NCBI GenBank assembly: GCA_907163375.1
Contig: CAJQUW010007815.1
Span: 124,001-188,000, forward strand
Source: Prostheceraeus crozeri
Lineage: Eukaryota > Platyhelminthes > Polycladida > Euryleptidae
Direction: 5' to 3'
DNA: 64,000 nucleotides
Shown here: in pieces, positions 11,827-22,255 of the stretch
How the letters are laid out: the number at the start of each line of letters is the position of its first letter
How positions within the stretch are numbered: the first letter of the stretch is position 1
Notes under the pieces: model-generated
Seen by the model: only the letters and a program-made list of their open reading frames with translations
The model's database searches: none
What the model was told of the DNA's origin: nothing
Program-made: the position numbers and the translations under genes

Positions 11827-12333
11827 TTGATGGTTAGTTTCCCAATTTCATGGATTGTTACAAGAGACCTTGGTTATTCGCTAAAGGCTACAGAAACTGA
11901 TACAAAACTGAATGAAAATATCAAAGCTGGTGATTTAGTTGAACGACTAATGGATCTGGATGAGCATGCAATGAATTATAATTTGGATCGTAGTTGGACA
12001 GAGGATTTCTCAATGCTACATTGCAAAGACAGCGAAACTAGGAGGATGAAATTGGAACTATCTGAAACTGAGATAAAAGAAGTGAAATCTTCAACTGATT
12101 TATCGAAATGCTCTATCAATGAAAGTGACTTCAGAAAGAAATTAGAAATATAGACGTTTAAATTATTATGTGAACGGAACTGCATTAGGCTTTTTGAACG
12201 GGAAAGATCCCTTCTCTTGTTTCCATGTTCTCATTCTGTTATGTGTTCTACATGTTATGTACCCTTGGAAACTATATTTTGTTCCCTTTGTGATGGAGAA
12301 ATAATTTCAACAGTCAATGTATATCGTTCATGA
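11827..12333 (+). pseudogene. Polinton RING-finger protein, IAP-type RING at C-terminus
   Basis: This is the first gene inside the left repeat. The N-terminal ~105 residues are acidic and helix-rich (ETDTKLNENIKAGDLVERLM). The C-terminal ~50 residues form a C3HC4 RING pattern: C-x3-C near the start, then FPCSHSVMCSTC, then FCSLCDGEI. That spacing resembles the C-terminal RING of inhibitor-of-apoptosis proteins, where it acts as an E3 ubiquitin ligase. No BIR domain is visible. A role in blocking host responses is inference from the RING type. The unit is part of the broken Polinton. Confidence 0.6.
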
Positions 12334-12802
12334 TGAGTCATCATGTGTGTCTGTGATTGGTTGCTATTGTGCAGCTTTTGTATATAGGGTTGTCACACTT
12401 CGATTTCAATCATACTTGTTAAGGATTGTAGACATTAGTGAACATGCCATTTACCACAATCATTCCTGTTTCAATTATTCACAAAGATTATCCACTAGCA
12501 ATTATCCACTAGCAAGATTTTCTACTCTGCAAATGATGTTATTGGTTACAAAGTTGATCTTATAGATCTACCATTGTGAAAATGATATTGAACTTCAGAA
12601 ACTCTTTATGAGGACATTGACCAATGCCTTTACGCGAGTACTAAGATTTTGGCTCGATGAAGTGTTCAAACCTCTGAGTTTGACGGAAGCTATTCCACAC
12701 AGTTCTCGTTGTCATTGTGAAATGAGAACATGGAATTTGAAGACTTGCTTGCATGATATAATCACATTTAGCCACTAAGAGGAAAATGGTGGCAAATTCA
12801 AG

Positions 12803-13501
12803 GTGGACATGTTTGCCGGACCCCCGTCGATGAGTGTCAACGTGGCAGTGCAAGATGAGCGGGATATAATCAAGTTCAGAGCATACTATGCTAATCTTTT
12901 AAAAGTCTTCGCTTCAAAACCATGCTGTTCATGCTGTCCTCTATCAAAGGATTTAATGTGTGATATAGAACAGCTTATAACTGCAACGACTCAGACCTTG
13001 AGTGATGTTGATGACTACGACCTACCATCTGCTACCGTTTGTCTTTGTTGTATGGAACTAAGCAAAAATGTATATTTTCATAAATGCTTTGCTTTTATCA
13101 TAATAAAAATGACTGCAAAAAGAAAGGTATCTCTTTCTCGGAAGAATGGTTCTTTTAAACCTTCAAGTCAGTTTAAGAAGACGTTGCGAAAGTTAAACAG
13201 CATGCGAAATAATAAAGTTAAGTGCAAATTAATTCAAAACTCAAGTGATGATCTCATCCGTGATTTGGCTTTCACAATGCACAAATGCCTCCCAATATAC
13301 AAGCCTTTATTGAGTATTGATTCTCTGAACAACATTAAAAAATTTTCAAATCCAAGAAGCAGTGATACGAAAAGGCGGAACTTAGTTCAGTGTGGAGGTG
13401 GTGGGTTTTTGAATATGTTGAATGATATTGGAAACAGCATTTACAATGTACTCAACAGTCCACTAGGGAAAGTTGTGGCAGGTGCCGCAGTGTTGCTGTA
13501 G
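12803..13501 (+). CDS. Polinton small virion-type protein with Gly-rich hydrophobic tail
   Basis: The conserved part probably begins at the internal ATG at 13109 (MTAKRKVSLSRKNGSF). It then has a basic region (KTLRKLNSMRNNKVK), a segment SSDDLIRDLAFTMHKCLPI, a KRR run, and a glycine-rich hydrophobic end (CGGGGFLNMLNDIGNSI.. to GKVVAGAAVLL). This basic-then-greasy layout recurs in Polintons and resembles small adenovirus core or membrane-lytic proteins (pX/pVI-like). The upstream ~100 codons (12803-13108) are in frame, Cys-rich (CCSCC, CLCC) and of unknown function; they may be a separate gene or leader. Lies between the RING gene and an unidentified gene, all on +. Confidence 0.5.
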   Translation: MDMFAGPPSMSVNVAVQDERDIIKFRAYYANLLKVFASKPCCSCCPLSKDLMCDIEQLITATTQTLSDVDDYDLPSATVCLCCMELSKNVYFHKCFAFIIIKMTAKRKVSLSRKNGSFKPSSQFKKTLRKLNSMRNNKVKCKLIQNSSDDLIRDLAFTMHKCLPIYKPLLSIDSLNNIKKFSNPRSSDTKRRNLVQCGGGGFLNMLNDIGNSIYNVLNSPLGKVVAGAAVLL

Positions 13502-13549
13502 ACGACGAATCATGGATTGACACGTCATCATTGATTGATGACTCATGTG

Positions 13550-13562
13550 AATATGTATATAA
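13550..13562 (+). promoter_or_regulatory. TATA-like box upstream of unidentified Polinton gene
   Basis: GTATATAAGAGAGACGC stands about 90 bases before the ATG at 13651, in the gap after the stop of the preceding gene. Candidate core promoter from position and sequence only. Confidence 0.35.
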
Positions 13563-13650
13563 GAGAGACGCGCTTGTACTCTTTAATCACTTTCAAGCTA
13601 TCATTCATCGCCGGTGGTTGAAAAGCTCCGAATAAGTATAACTTTGAATC

Positions 13651-14396
13651 ATGTCTCAAAAAATGTATATAGTTAGAGAGGAGAGCGACTCATTTGAACG
13701 TGATCTTTAAAATTTCGACCGACAAAGAAGGTTCAAGGGATTGAAAATACCTTTTACTTCCAAACGTTGAGCTATGGTGACGATGGTTTATACCTTCAAG
13801 TTCCATTTTTCCACAGTAATGGTATGTCTTCATCTGGATATAGCAACATGAGACAAATGCGAGTGACCTTTCCGAAATGGCAGCAGGTGATACTCAAAAC
13901 CATCGACTCTTTGGCGAAGGAATGCGTTGAGTTGCCCGAAAGTGCTCCTGCACATTGGAGGAAGGCGTCAGAGGAAGGAATAGGCTATAAGGAATTACCC
14001 GAGTTCGATACACTATTCTTGAAATTGTCCGATCACTTTCAAGCATTCGATGTACTTGGAAATACAATGGAGTGGGATGATCTGAAGCGCGGACGATACA
14101 TGGGTTTAATACACGTCAACGGACTATACATTGGTGCTCACGGCTCAACCGGAAAAGTGACATCGTTACAAATGAAAGTTCTACAGTTGGTTTATGAGCC
14201 AATGCCGATTGATAAGTGCCTAATCACCATCGATAAACCTAATTCAAAAGATGGGAAGGATGTTGAAGAATGCAAAAGGCGGGGACGAAAATCCAAGGAA
14301 GGGAGTGTTAAGTTGAAATTGAAGCGCCAAGATGCTCAAATTGACGCGAAAAGTTATTTTAATGCTGACATTGATGAGGAAACACAAATGCTGTGA
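13651..14396 (+). pseudogene. Unidentified Polinton protein
   Basis: The frame opens MSQKMYIVREESDSFERDL and continues into a well-composed segment (LYLQVPFFHSNGMSSSGYSN, VTFPKWQQVILKTIDSLAKE, MEWDDLKRGRYMGLIHVNGL), ending in a Lys/Arg-rich stretch (RRGRKSKEGSVKLKLKRQ) and an acidic end. No named domain could be recognised. Immediately upstream (13505-13650) there is a TATATAAG box followed by ~85 bases to the ATG, which looks like a promoter. Position between the small virion protein and the ATPase suggests a structural or DNA-binding virion role, but this is a guess. Confidence 0.45.
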
Positions 14397-14504
14397 ATGT
14401 GAAACGAAAGTTTCTAAATGTAAATAAAGTTGTTATGGAACATGACTTGTTTTATTCTAAGCAAACTGGTGGGTGTTAGTCTTTAAAGCTTTTGAAATTT
14501 CAGA

Positions 14505-15103
14505 ATGACAGATTTTTGCCTATTCACTGATCGTACAATGTGCGTGGCCGATCCAAATCAGTCCGGTAAAACTACTTTTGTAAATCAATTACTACAATTT
14601 AGAAATGAAATGTTTAATAAAGAAATTAAAAGAGTTAAATGGTGTTATGGTATATTTCAACCACAGTTGCATTCTGCACTTCGTCAGAAAGGTCATGATG
14701 TGAAGCAAGGGTTACCGACAACTGAAGACATCAAAGCAGATGACTTAATTGTGCTAGATGATCTATTGCGCGAAAGCAACAGCACATCATAGGGAAGCCT
14801 TCATAATCTATATCACCCAAAACATCTTTGATGGAGGGAAAGAGCAAGGAACTAGGAGTATGAATACACATCATTTGGCAATATTTAAAAATCCAAGAGA
14901 CAGCAGTCAGATGCATCATCTCAGTAGACATATTACCTCAACAACCTAAAGTTCTTTCATAAATATATGAATATGTAACAAAGAAACCACATGGCTATCT
15001 ATTCATTGATATAACCCAGGCATGTCCGGAACGACTTCGATTTCAAACTAATATCTTACCTAATTCCGTTGAATCAATGACAGTTTTCTCGGTTCACAGT
15101 TAG
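14505..15103 (+). pseudogene. Polinton packaging ATPase (FtsK-HerA/A32-like)
   Basis: Genome-packaging ATPase of the FtsK-HerA superfamily, which drives DNA into capsids. A P-loop segment reads NQSGKTTFVNQLLQFRNEMF, followed by RVKWCYGIFQPQLHSALRQ. The Walker B-like strand is DDLIVLDDLL. Farther on, FIIYITQNIFDGGKEQGTRS and HHLAIFKNPRDSSQM match the usual sensor segments, and the end carries a GYLFIDITQACPERLRF-type tail. All pieces follow the order known in the family. The gene sits between the unidentified gene and the coiled-coil gene. Broken, as part of the fossil Polinton. Confidence 0.85.
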
Positions 15104-15141
15104 TTTTAAGCAATGTACTTTGTTGCCTTATTATTTTAAAC

Positions 15142-15692
15142 ATGTCGTACTCAAAGATGGTAGTCATTCCTCAAGAGGAGTATGTACAATTGACTACATT
15201 ACAAAGCGCACAGGAAGTCAAAAATATAGATCAACCTATTACGAATCAACTTAAGGAACTAACAGAAAAGGATATGGAAATTCAGAAGATTAACTTAAGG
15301 ATTAAGGATATCGATGAATGCAGTTAGCAGCTGAAAACATTGATGAGAGGCGACAGATTCGTGAAAAGTTGCGTCGATTTATAATCTTGTCAACACCCCG
15401 ACCATATCGTGTGCGCGCTGAGCGATTATTTGATTTCATTGATCCACATGTGAAGTTCAATGAGAGAGGGGAGATAATAGATGAAACAACTGGTGATGTT
15501 ATTAGAAATAGTCACATAGATGACCTTCTACAATATGCTGTCAGAGATGTAAGGCGAAAACTAGGTGCACCACAAGGGTGGTCATATTTTCAGAAAATTT
15601 TATCTGATCAAAATGTACCTCACAGTATTATTGGAGGACCGACTGTGAATGAGTTGGACAAGGGTCACTTACAAGATGGATCAAAAAAGTAA
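15142..15692 (+). pseudogene. Polinton coiled-coil protein of unknown function
   Basis: Starts MSYSKMVVIPQEEYVQLTTL, runs through an amphipathic charged region (LKELTEKDMEIQKINLRIKD, then ENIDERRQIREKLRRFI) likely to form a coiled coil, and ends with a folded-looking segment: PYRVRAERLFDFIDPHVKFN, SHIDDLLQYAVRDVRRKLGA, PQGWSYFQKILSDQNVP. Proteins with this helix-rich head and RAERL..GW..F tail recur next to the integrase in animal Polintons, but no activity is established. Part of the broken Polinton. Confidence 0.5.
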
Positions 15693-15801
15693 AACACCCA
15701 CGATGGCGGTGAAGCGAGAGCTTCATGATCCCGATGATCATCAACCAAAAAGAGCTACTAGGCGCTCAATGCGTGTTGCGAAGGATTATAGTAAATATTA
15801 A
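15676..15801 (+). CDS. Small basic ORF overlapping the previous gene's end
   Basis: A 41-codon frame begins MDQKSKTPTMAVKRELHDPD and ends RRSMRVAKDYSKY, rich in Lys and Arg. It overlaps the last 17 bases of the upstream gene in another frame. It could be a small nucleic-acid-binding peptide or the displaced tail of the upstream gene; the sequence alone cannot decide. Confidence 0.3.
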   Translation: MDQKSKTPTMAVKRELHDPDDHQPKRATRRSMRVAKDYSKY

Positions 15802-15835
15802 GCAAATATGAATTAAGCTTTGCTTCTCTCATATC

Positions 15836-17057
15836 ATGTCGCTACAAACATTTTGCTGCTGTTTGAAATCTGCGCTCGAAGGTAAAGGAGAAGAGGGCAT
15901 AGAGGTTGATATCAATTGTGTTAGCAGTTGCTTTGCGAGTAATACGCGTGGAAATCAGAACAAAGACGATGAGTACAGCCGTGAAGCTCAGGGAGATTTA
16001 TTACGACTTAAATCACCCCACACGTTTCAGTCGTCCGGAGGTTTTACCTCGTGCAGCAGGTGTGGGAATAGAGAAAGTCAAGAAGTGGCTGAGGAGTCAA
16101 CCGACTTACACTCTTCACAAAAATGCGAGAAAGCGATTTCCAACGAGAAAATATGTTGTTAACAATATAGATAGTCAATGGCAAGTGGACTTGGCTGACA
16201 TGCAACAGATATCACAGTACAATGATGGCTATAAATACATCTTAACCATAATAGATATTTAATCTCGCTATGCTTGGACACGTGCGCTGAAATATAGACG
16301 AGGACCAGAAGTTGAAGCGGCTTTTCACAGTATTTTTGATGAGGGGCGTGTGCCACAAAGAATACAGACCGATCAAGGCAAGGAATTCGAGAACTCTCAT
16401 GTTTGAAGTCTCCTTAAAAGTCATAATGTAGAATTGTTTAGCGTCAAAAGTGCTTATAAAGCTGCCATGGTTGAGAGGTTCAATCGCACATTGAAAACGA
16501 AAATATGGCGCTATTTTACTGCAAAAAAATACACATGTTTGGCTAGGTGAGTTGCAGAAATTTGTCAAGAATTACAATGAAAGCTATCATCGTATTATTA
16601 AGATGCGACCAATTGATGTTACCCCAGATAATGCGATGGATGTATGGCTTCGATTGTATGATAAGAAAGCGAAAAACATTTTCAATGAAAATAGAATAAA
16701 TGTTGGTGATAGAGTTCGGATTTCGAAGGTTAAGTCTACATTTGAGAAGGGGTATCTACCTAATTGGACTAAAGAAGAGTTTTTGTAGATGAAGTGAATA
16801 GAAAATTTAGACCCATCATGTACAAATTGATAGATCACCATGGTAATCCAATTGAAGGAAAAGTTTACTCGTATGAATTGCAAGTAGTAGACAGAAGTGA
16901 CGAGGTTTATATGATTGATAAAATAATTAGGAAGAAAGGTCATGGCAATCAAAGGAAATATCTAGTTAAATGGAAAGGGTATCCTGATTCATTCAATAGC
17001 TAGATAACACACCAGGATCTGCAAAATGTGGAGGTGGGAGACACTCGTAGCTCTTAA
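15836..17057 (+). pseudogene. Polinton retrovirus-type integrase with C-terminal chromodomain
   Basis: DDE integrase that joins Polinton ends to host DNA. The N-terminal part reads LREIYYDLNHPTRFSRPEVL with a helical AGVGIEKVKKWLRSQPTY segment. The core begins at QWQVDLADMQ (first Asp), continues ILTIIDI, then RIQTDQGKEFEN (second Asp) and AAMVERFNRTLKTKIW (Glu). After an INVGDRVRISK SH3-like strand, the C-terminus carries a chromodomain: VYMIDKIIRKKG and YLVKWKGYPDSFNS, which in this family targets modified histones. The gene lies between the coiled-coil gene and the minor capsid gene. Broken, as part of the fossil. Confidence 0.88.
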
Positions 17058-17092
17058 GCTAATATAACATGTGACTTCAGCATGAGTTCAAC

Positions 17093-18660
17093 ATGTCTAC
17101 TAACTTCAACATCATTCTTCCAAGCAATAGCAACCTAAAGATATTCCCAGGCAACAGACCATGTCAATACTCTGTTGAATTTGCTAATCCAATTACTCTG
17201 CATGGACCCCATGAAGTTGCTCTAACTGAAATTACTTATTACAACGATATCAGTTTGCTAAAAAACAACTATTTTGTATTACATAAAGAAGTGCGAGAGA
17301 AGGATGATTGTTTTCGCATATTTCACAATAGTCTACATGGTACATGGGCTTTTCATCATCTAACCTTACATCCTTTTTCAACATCTCTACCATCTGTCCA
17401 AAACATGATTAAAATTCAAAAGGCATTTGCAACGTCCACTTTTGATTCTAAAGTTCCCACAATGAGCTTGCAAGACACAGAAAAGGAAATCGGTAGAATG
17501 CTTCAACGAATAAATGATCTCTTCAAGCTGACTTTGAATAAATTCTACAGACCAGTCATAAAGGGGTCAACAAAATTGTTGAAGGAAGGGAAGCATGTTC
17601 TTCTTGTATTGGGTAAGGATTTGAGTCATACTTTTGGGTATTCCAGAACAACATTCTCATCAAGGTACAATGGACGTGGGTTGAATTCGGAGAGGAAAGT
17701 CACTGACTTTTGATGTAGAATCGTGCCATTGTATGCATTAAAAAAAGGAGCATCCGCGTAAAAAATCAATTTGAAGTTAATAGAAGTGTTGAAGACGTTG
17801 CAAGAAATATTCAAGGATCAGTGCCAGAAACTTTAATGACTTGTGAATATAAGAAAGAGAAAGTAACTTTATTTACTGTTGAAACGTAGGCAAAATTTCT
17901 TGTCTTTACTAAAAAGAAACCATTGGAAAGGTCTGAGTCCGCTGTTATTGAATTCGGATCTGAAATGTTTGGGATGTTTAAAGGCCTTGAAAGCGCACCT
18001 TTGCTGACAGAAATAAATGATACATACAAGGTTCAATTATCCTCTTCTAAACTCAAAGCATCAGCAAACGTTTCATGGGATATCCACTTATACAGCGAAG
18101 ACACTGTGGGTGATGAATTGACTACTTCTAGTGAACTGGTAAAAAGAGTTAATTTGAACATTGAAAGCTTGAAAACGCCATCTGAATTGTGCACAAAGTT
18201 GAATGAGTTTGGTGTAGATTACCTTGATGCAGATGAATATCACTTTTCTTATGACCCACATGAGAAACGCATGATTCTAAAGGTATGGTAGAACTCTCTT
18301 ATTAAGCAGGATAGAGTGTTAACGACCACATGGGGATTCTCAAAATCAACTATTTATGAAGGTACATCAATAGGTGATACCACACCATCATTAGAGGGGG
18401 ATATAAGCAACTTGTACGTCTATTGTGACATTATTGAATATACAAGGGTTGGTGACATTGAAGCCCTTTTGCGCACATTTCCGCTCTCATCCGTGAGGAA
18501 GCAACTAATCAATCGAGAATTTATTAACACGATGTATGTACCAATGAGCAGAAATGTCATCAATAGAATTGACATATCAATTCATGATCACGCAGGTGAA
18601 GTAGTACCATTATGTGGTGGTGTTACTGTTTTAACACTACGCATCAGGACACGAGATTAA
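17093..18660 (+). pseudogene. Polinton minor capsid (penton-like) protein
   Basis: The single-jelly-roll capsid protein that occupies vertices. The start MSTNFNIILPSNSNLKIFPG and the segment FANPITLHGPHEVALTEITY match the family's N-terminus (F..LPSN.S...P.N then PI.L.G..EV.L.EI.Y). The C-terminal end is also typical: NREFINTMYVPMSRNVINRI, IDISIHDHAGEVVPLCGGVT, TLRIR. About 520 codons in total, in the size range of the family. It is followed by the basic core-type protein and then the major capsid, the usual cluster. Part of the broken Polinton. Confidence 0.8.
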
Positions 18661-18703
18661 GGCTTTACGCTATTGTAGGATCTGTAATTATCCACAGGAC
18701 ATA

Positions 18704-19186
18704 ATGTCAGGCATTTACAGTGGTCCATCCTATCAGAGCGGCTATCCCGTGTTTGCTGGAGGTAGACGACAAGTTGGAGGAGGCATATTCGGTGCACTAA
18801 GACGTATGGTTCTCCCAACACTCAAAAAGTATGGCGTACCATTCATGAAGCGGGTTGGAAACAGAGCTTTAGACTTTGGTGCAAATGTTGCAGCTGATGC
18901 ACTTAAAGGGGAGGATATCGGTGAATCTATGAAATTGCGTGCACAGCAATCTGCCATAGACGCATTAGATTATTTAACAAAGACGAGGCGTACAGTTCGG
19001 AAGAAACGTAGGAAGTCAAGACAAGTTGGATCAGGTCGAGTTACTAAGCAAAGGCGTAGGAAATGTGAAAAGTCCACCAGAGCAGCACGTTCTAAATCAA
19101 GACGTCGTGTGAAAGCAAGAAGGCGCAAACGAAATTCCACAGCGACTGGAAACAAGTCAAAACGAAGGAAGACAACATATTTGTAA
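18704..19186 (+). CDS. Polinton basic core-type protein (pVI/pVII-like layout)
   Basis: 160 codons in one frame. The N-terminus is glycine-rich (SGYPVFAGGRRQVGGGIFGA), then an amphipathic stretch RMVLPTLKKYGVPFMKRVG and a helix GANVAADALKGEDIGESMK. The C-terminal third is almost solid Arg/Lys (KKRRKSRQVGSGR.. RRRVKARRRKR), strongly DNA-binding in character. The layout recalls adenovirus core or cementing proteins, and proteins like this sit between the two capsid genes in many Polintons. A nuclear-localising, DNA-condensing virion role is inference from composition and place. Confidence 0.65.
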   Translation: MSGIYSGPSYQSGYPVFAGGRRQVGGGIFGALRRMVLPTLKKYGVPFMKRVGNRALDFGANVAADALKGEDIGESMKLRAQQSAIDALDYLTKTRRTVRKKRRKSRQVGSGRVTKQRRRKCEKSTRAARSKSRRRVKARRRKRNSTATGNKSKRRKTTYL

Positions 19187-19196
19187 AGCTAACACG

Positions 19197-20460
19197 ATGC
19201 AGAGTATCAATTCGGCTTCGTGTTTTTTTGATTCACCGCCTCATAAAACTGACATTATTACCTCAACTATTGTAGACATAGTCCCCACAACAAACATCGA
19301 TGGTAACCAACAGCCTATTCAGTTTGATATACCTGCCAATCCTCAAGATTATATTGACTGTCAATCCATTGATTTAGAATTGTGTATACAAATTAAGAAG
19401 ACTGATGGTACCAATATTGATTCAACCAAGGATAAAGTGAGATTGACAAATCTTCCTATTGCCAGTCTATTCTCAGATGTGTATTTAATATTGAATGACA
19501 AACAGATTGAAGGAGGGGATCGAGCATATCCCTATGGAGCATACATAAATACAATGACGCAATTTCAGAAGCAAGCTAAACAGTCACATTTGCAAGTTGC
19601 TGGCTGGTATGATGATCAGCAAGGGAAATTTGATGATGTTTCAAATGGAGGTTTAAAAAACGAATGCAATTGACAGCAGATTCAAAGGAATTATACTTGA
19701 AAGGACCTGTCTATCTTGATTTCCTTCGTCAATCTAGATATCTACTATCACAGGTTAAAATGCAAATAAAATTTATTCGTGCAAATCCTGAGTTTTTGGA
19801 GCTACAAACTATCAAATTAACATAAGTAGTGCTCAATGTAAGGAGAGTAACAATGAACCCGTCAGTCATCAACGAGCATGCGACAGGATTGAGGAAAAGC
19901 AATGCAATATAGCCAGTTAGTCACAGTGTGTTAACAAACGTCACAATTGGTGCGGGATCATCCTCTCATGCCTACCCAAACCTTTTTCCCACTGCGATGC
20001 CAAAGGCGGTGTATATCACATCTGTGGAAATTGAGTCATTTATTGGTGCTTTTGAAAAAAATCCATTCAATTTCCAACTCTTTAGCTTTAGTAAACTAGC
20101 ACTCTATCAAGATGGAAAATTTGTTGCTTGCAAAGCTTATGCGCCTAATTTTAAAGAGGGCAAATTTGCACGTGAATATGGTTCTACTTTCACTGCACTT
20201 AAATGTTTAACACAGATGATTCAAATGGAATTACAATAGATATGTACAAGAATGGCTACTTCTTCATTATATACAATCTCCCAGCAGATGCAGATCTAGG
20301 TGGTGAAAGCGTAGGAGTTACAAAGCCTGGAAATCTACGACTAGAGGTATCATTTGAGTCACCTTTGAAGACAACAATTACTTGCCTCATTCATGCTATC
20401 TATGATAGCGAATTTGAAATAATGAGAATGCGAGACGTACCTGTCAGCTATCAGAGATAA
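19197..20460 (+). pseudogene. Polinton major capsid protein (double jelly-roll)
   Basis: Hexon-type major capsid protein. The N-terminus carries the family hallmark: DIVPTTNIDGNQQPIQFDIP, then ANPQDYIDCQSIDLELCIQI, LTNLPIASLFSDVYLILNDK and EGGDRAYPYGAYINTMTQF. The second half includes AYPNLFPTAMPKAVYITSVE, ALYQDGKFVACKAYAPNF and an acidic-to-hydrophobic end NLRLEVSFESPLKTTITCL with ..RDVPVSYQR. About 420 codons in all, slightly short of the ~450-650 usual for the family. Follows the basic protein by only ten bases and precedes the protease. Part of the broken Polinton. Confidence 0.85.
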
Positions 20461-20483
20461 GTAACCTAAGCAACATCGAAATC

Positions 20484-20891
20484 TTGAGGAAAATGGGGAA
20501 TGCTCATCCCTACTCCAAGACAATATTTCTTGATGTATTTTCTAGAGATAATTTACCTAATTCAATTCCTTTCTATCCTTGTTTGCTTATCATCAATACT
20601 GATAGCAACAATCTTCCTGGCAAACATTGGGTTGCAGTGTACATTAATCGCTATAAAGTGGCCGAATATTTTGACTCTCTTAATCAACCTCGCTTACATG
20701 ACATTGCTTCATGAATGAATAGGTTCTCCTGGACGATCAAGAAAGTTACTCTCATGTGTGGCGGTTATGTACTATATTTCGTCAACGAGAGACCATTGAA
20801 AAGTAACTGTAAAAGTGTTTTACAACTTTTTTCGAAAGACTGCTATAAAAATGATGTAATTCTTACAAAGTATATTGAAACTGTTTTGTAA
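20484..20891 (+). pseudogene. Polinton cysteine protease (adenovirus-protease-like)
   Basis: Maturation protease of the adenain/Ulp1 fold that trims virion proteins. The His segment is GKHWVAVYINRYKVAEYFDS, with YPCLLIINTDSNNLPGKHW just before it. The Cys segment reads LMCGGYVLYFVNERP, and the C-terminus ..LQLFSKDCYKNDVILTKYI is the usual ending (FS.D...ND..V). About 135 codons, close to the core size for the family. Lies directly downstream of the major capsid gene and ends the + strand gene block; an AATAAA signal follows at 20891. Part of the broken Polinton. Confidence 0.8.
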
Positions 20892-21023
20892 TAAAGCTTT
20901 ATTTTATGTGTAAATGTCCTTGTTTTTATGTTCCAAATCGTTGGGTTTGGAGGGAAAGCAAAACATGTTTACATTTCAATATGTATTTACAAATGCACAG
21001 TTCTTTTCTAAATATTTACATAG

Positions 21024-21885
21024 CTACAATGTAGATTTCACAAATATTTTTCTCAAATCACATAGGATGGGAGGAGCATCATTTAGGTCTTTAATGCCGG
21101 TTATCACAATCTTTACATTATGGAACACATGAACATGATATCGGTGCCAGTTAGTCATCTGTGCTGCTGGAAATAGTTCCACTTCATAAGTGAGATTATT
21201 TGATGATGTGACTTTACGAAAGTCTTAGTGATAGTTCAATTCACATAGCACAGTCATTGTCTTCACTTTCCATTCAGATAATGAGTCTCTACGTAAATTT
21301 TCCAACGTAGAATGTAGAAATGGTAGATCACCATCAGTGAAGCCACCAACACACTGGATTGTTCCATTTGGAAAGAATAGGATAGTCACATATTTATCCT
21401 TCCTCTGCATCCTCCATGTTAACCAGATGCAGATTCGTTGTCGGCTTCATTTTGCGTTTCATTAATAACCATTGCTTTCGGTTGGGAATGTTCCGCTCGA
21501 TCTCTTGAAGATTGAGTTTTGAGTTTACTTTTGCAGTTAACATCCGATTCACGACTTCCAACCGCTTGATGTCCTCCATCATTAATTAATGAAATCATGT
21601 GTGGTAGTATCTCCTTTGTAAAGTTTCTCCATGTGACGTCACTGAAACGGAAGAATCGATAGTCAACATCTTCCCTCTTTGGTGAACAGACGTACAGCTT
21701 GACAGTAGAGTCACACTTTATCCATACCTTTTCATCGAGGGGAATTTTCAGCCGAGTCTTGCGGTTGTCAATCAGATCAGCGAAGTCTTTCAGTGAAGAT
21801 AATGCGTCAAGGCTGGTGCAAACGTCACGATGTCTTCCACCACTATTTGCTATCGAGTGACGAAAAACTACTTTCTTCGAATTTG
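21024..21885 (-). pseudogene. Polinton TBP-like protein
   Basis: This - strand gene converges on the protease. The upstream portion (about 21885-21590) reads RHSIANSGGRHRDVCTSLDA, KVWIKCDSTVKLYVC, DYRFFRFSDVTWRNFTKEIL. The second portion has the saddle motifs of TATA-binding protein: YVTILFFPNGTIQCVGG, SEWKVKTMTVLCEL, TYEVELFPAAQMTNW, VHVFHNVKIVITGIK. In cellular TBP the matching strings are ..YEPELFPGL.. and ..FVSGKVVLTGAK. Viral-type transcription-factor or replication-initiation roles are possible; neither is shown here. The N-terminal part has no recognised match. Part of the broken Polinton. Confidence 0.65.
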
Positions 21886-22029
21886 TTATGTGAACGCTTT
21901 GTAAAGTCGTTTAGTTTCCATGAGGCACGTTTTCAAATATAAACCTAATTCATCTGTTTGCATGAAGTTTGCTATTTCACATCTCAACATATCGGAATGA
22001 TGTTGAGCGCTATGTCTAAAATTCTTAAT

Positions 22030-22240
22030 AAGACTACCTATATTTTAGTAATAATTTCTACACATCGGGAAAATGTAGAAATTTCATTTTGTGTTTAGAC
22101 TACCTATATATTAGTAAGCATAACTAAGCAGGAAGATGTAGCGATTGGTTAGATTACTTGTAAATTACCTTATTGAATCTACTTGGACTTATTCTACATC
22201 ACCTATAGCAGGAAGGATTCTCCTTCTTTTTGAAGGTGGG
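22030..22240. repeat. Short direct repeat in the Polinton intergenic gap
   Basis: The word AGACTACCTATAT(A/T)TTAGTAA occurs twice, at about 22030 and 22096, in the gap between the TBP-like gene and the polymerase end. A short hairpin GGAAGGATTCTCCTTC follows at about 22210, 3' of the polymerase stop. Confidence 0.5.
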
Positions 22241-22255
22241 GGGAAGTCCCAAGCT

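Noticed and set aside
18742-19155. Minus-strand frames opposite the basic core-type protein
   Set aside because: They are the antisense of an Arg/Lys-rich gene and show the expected artificial composition.
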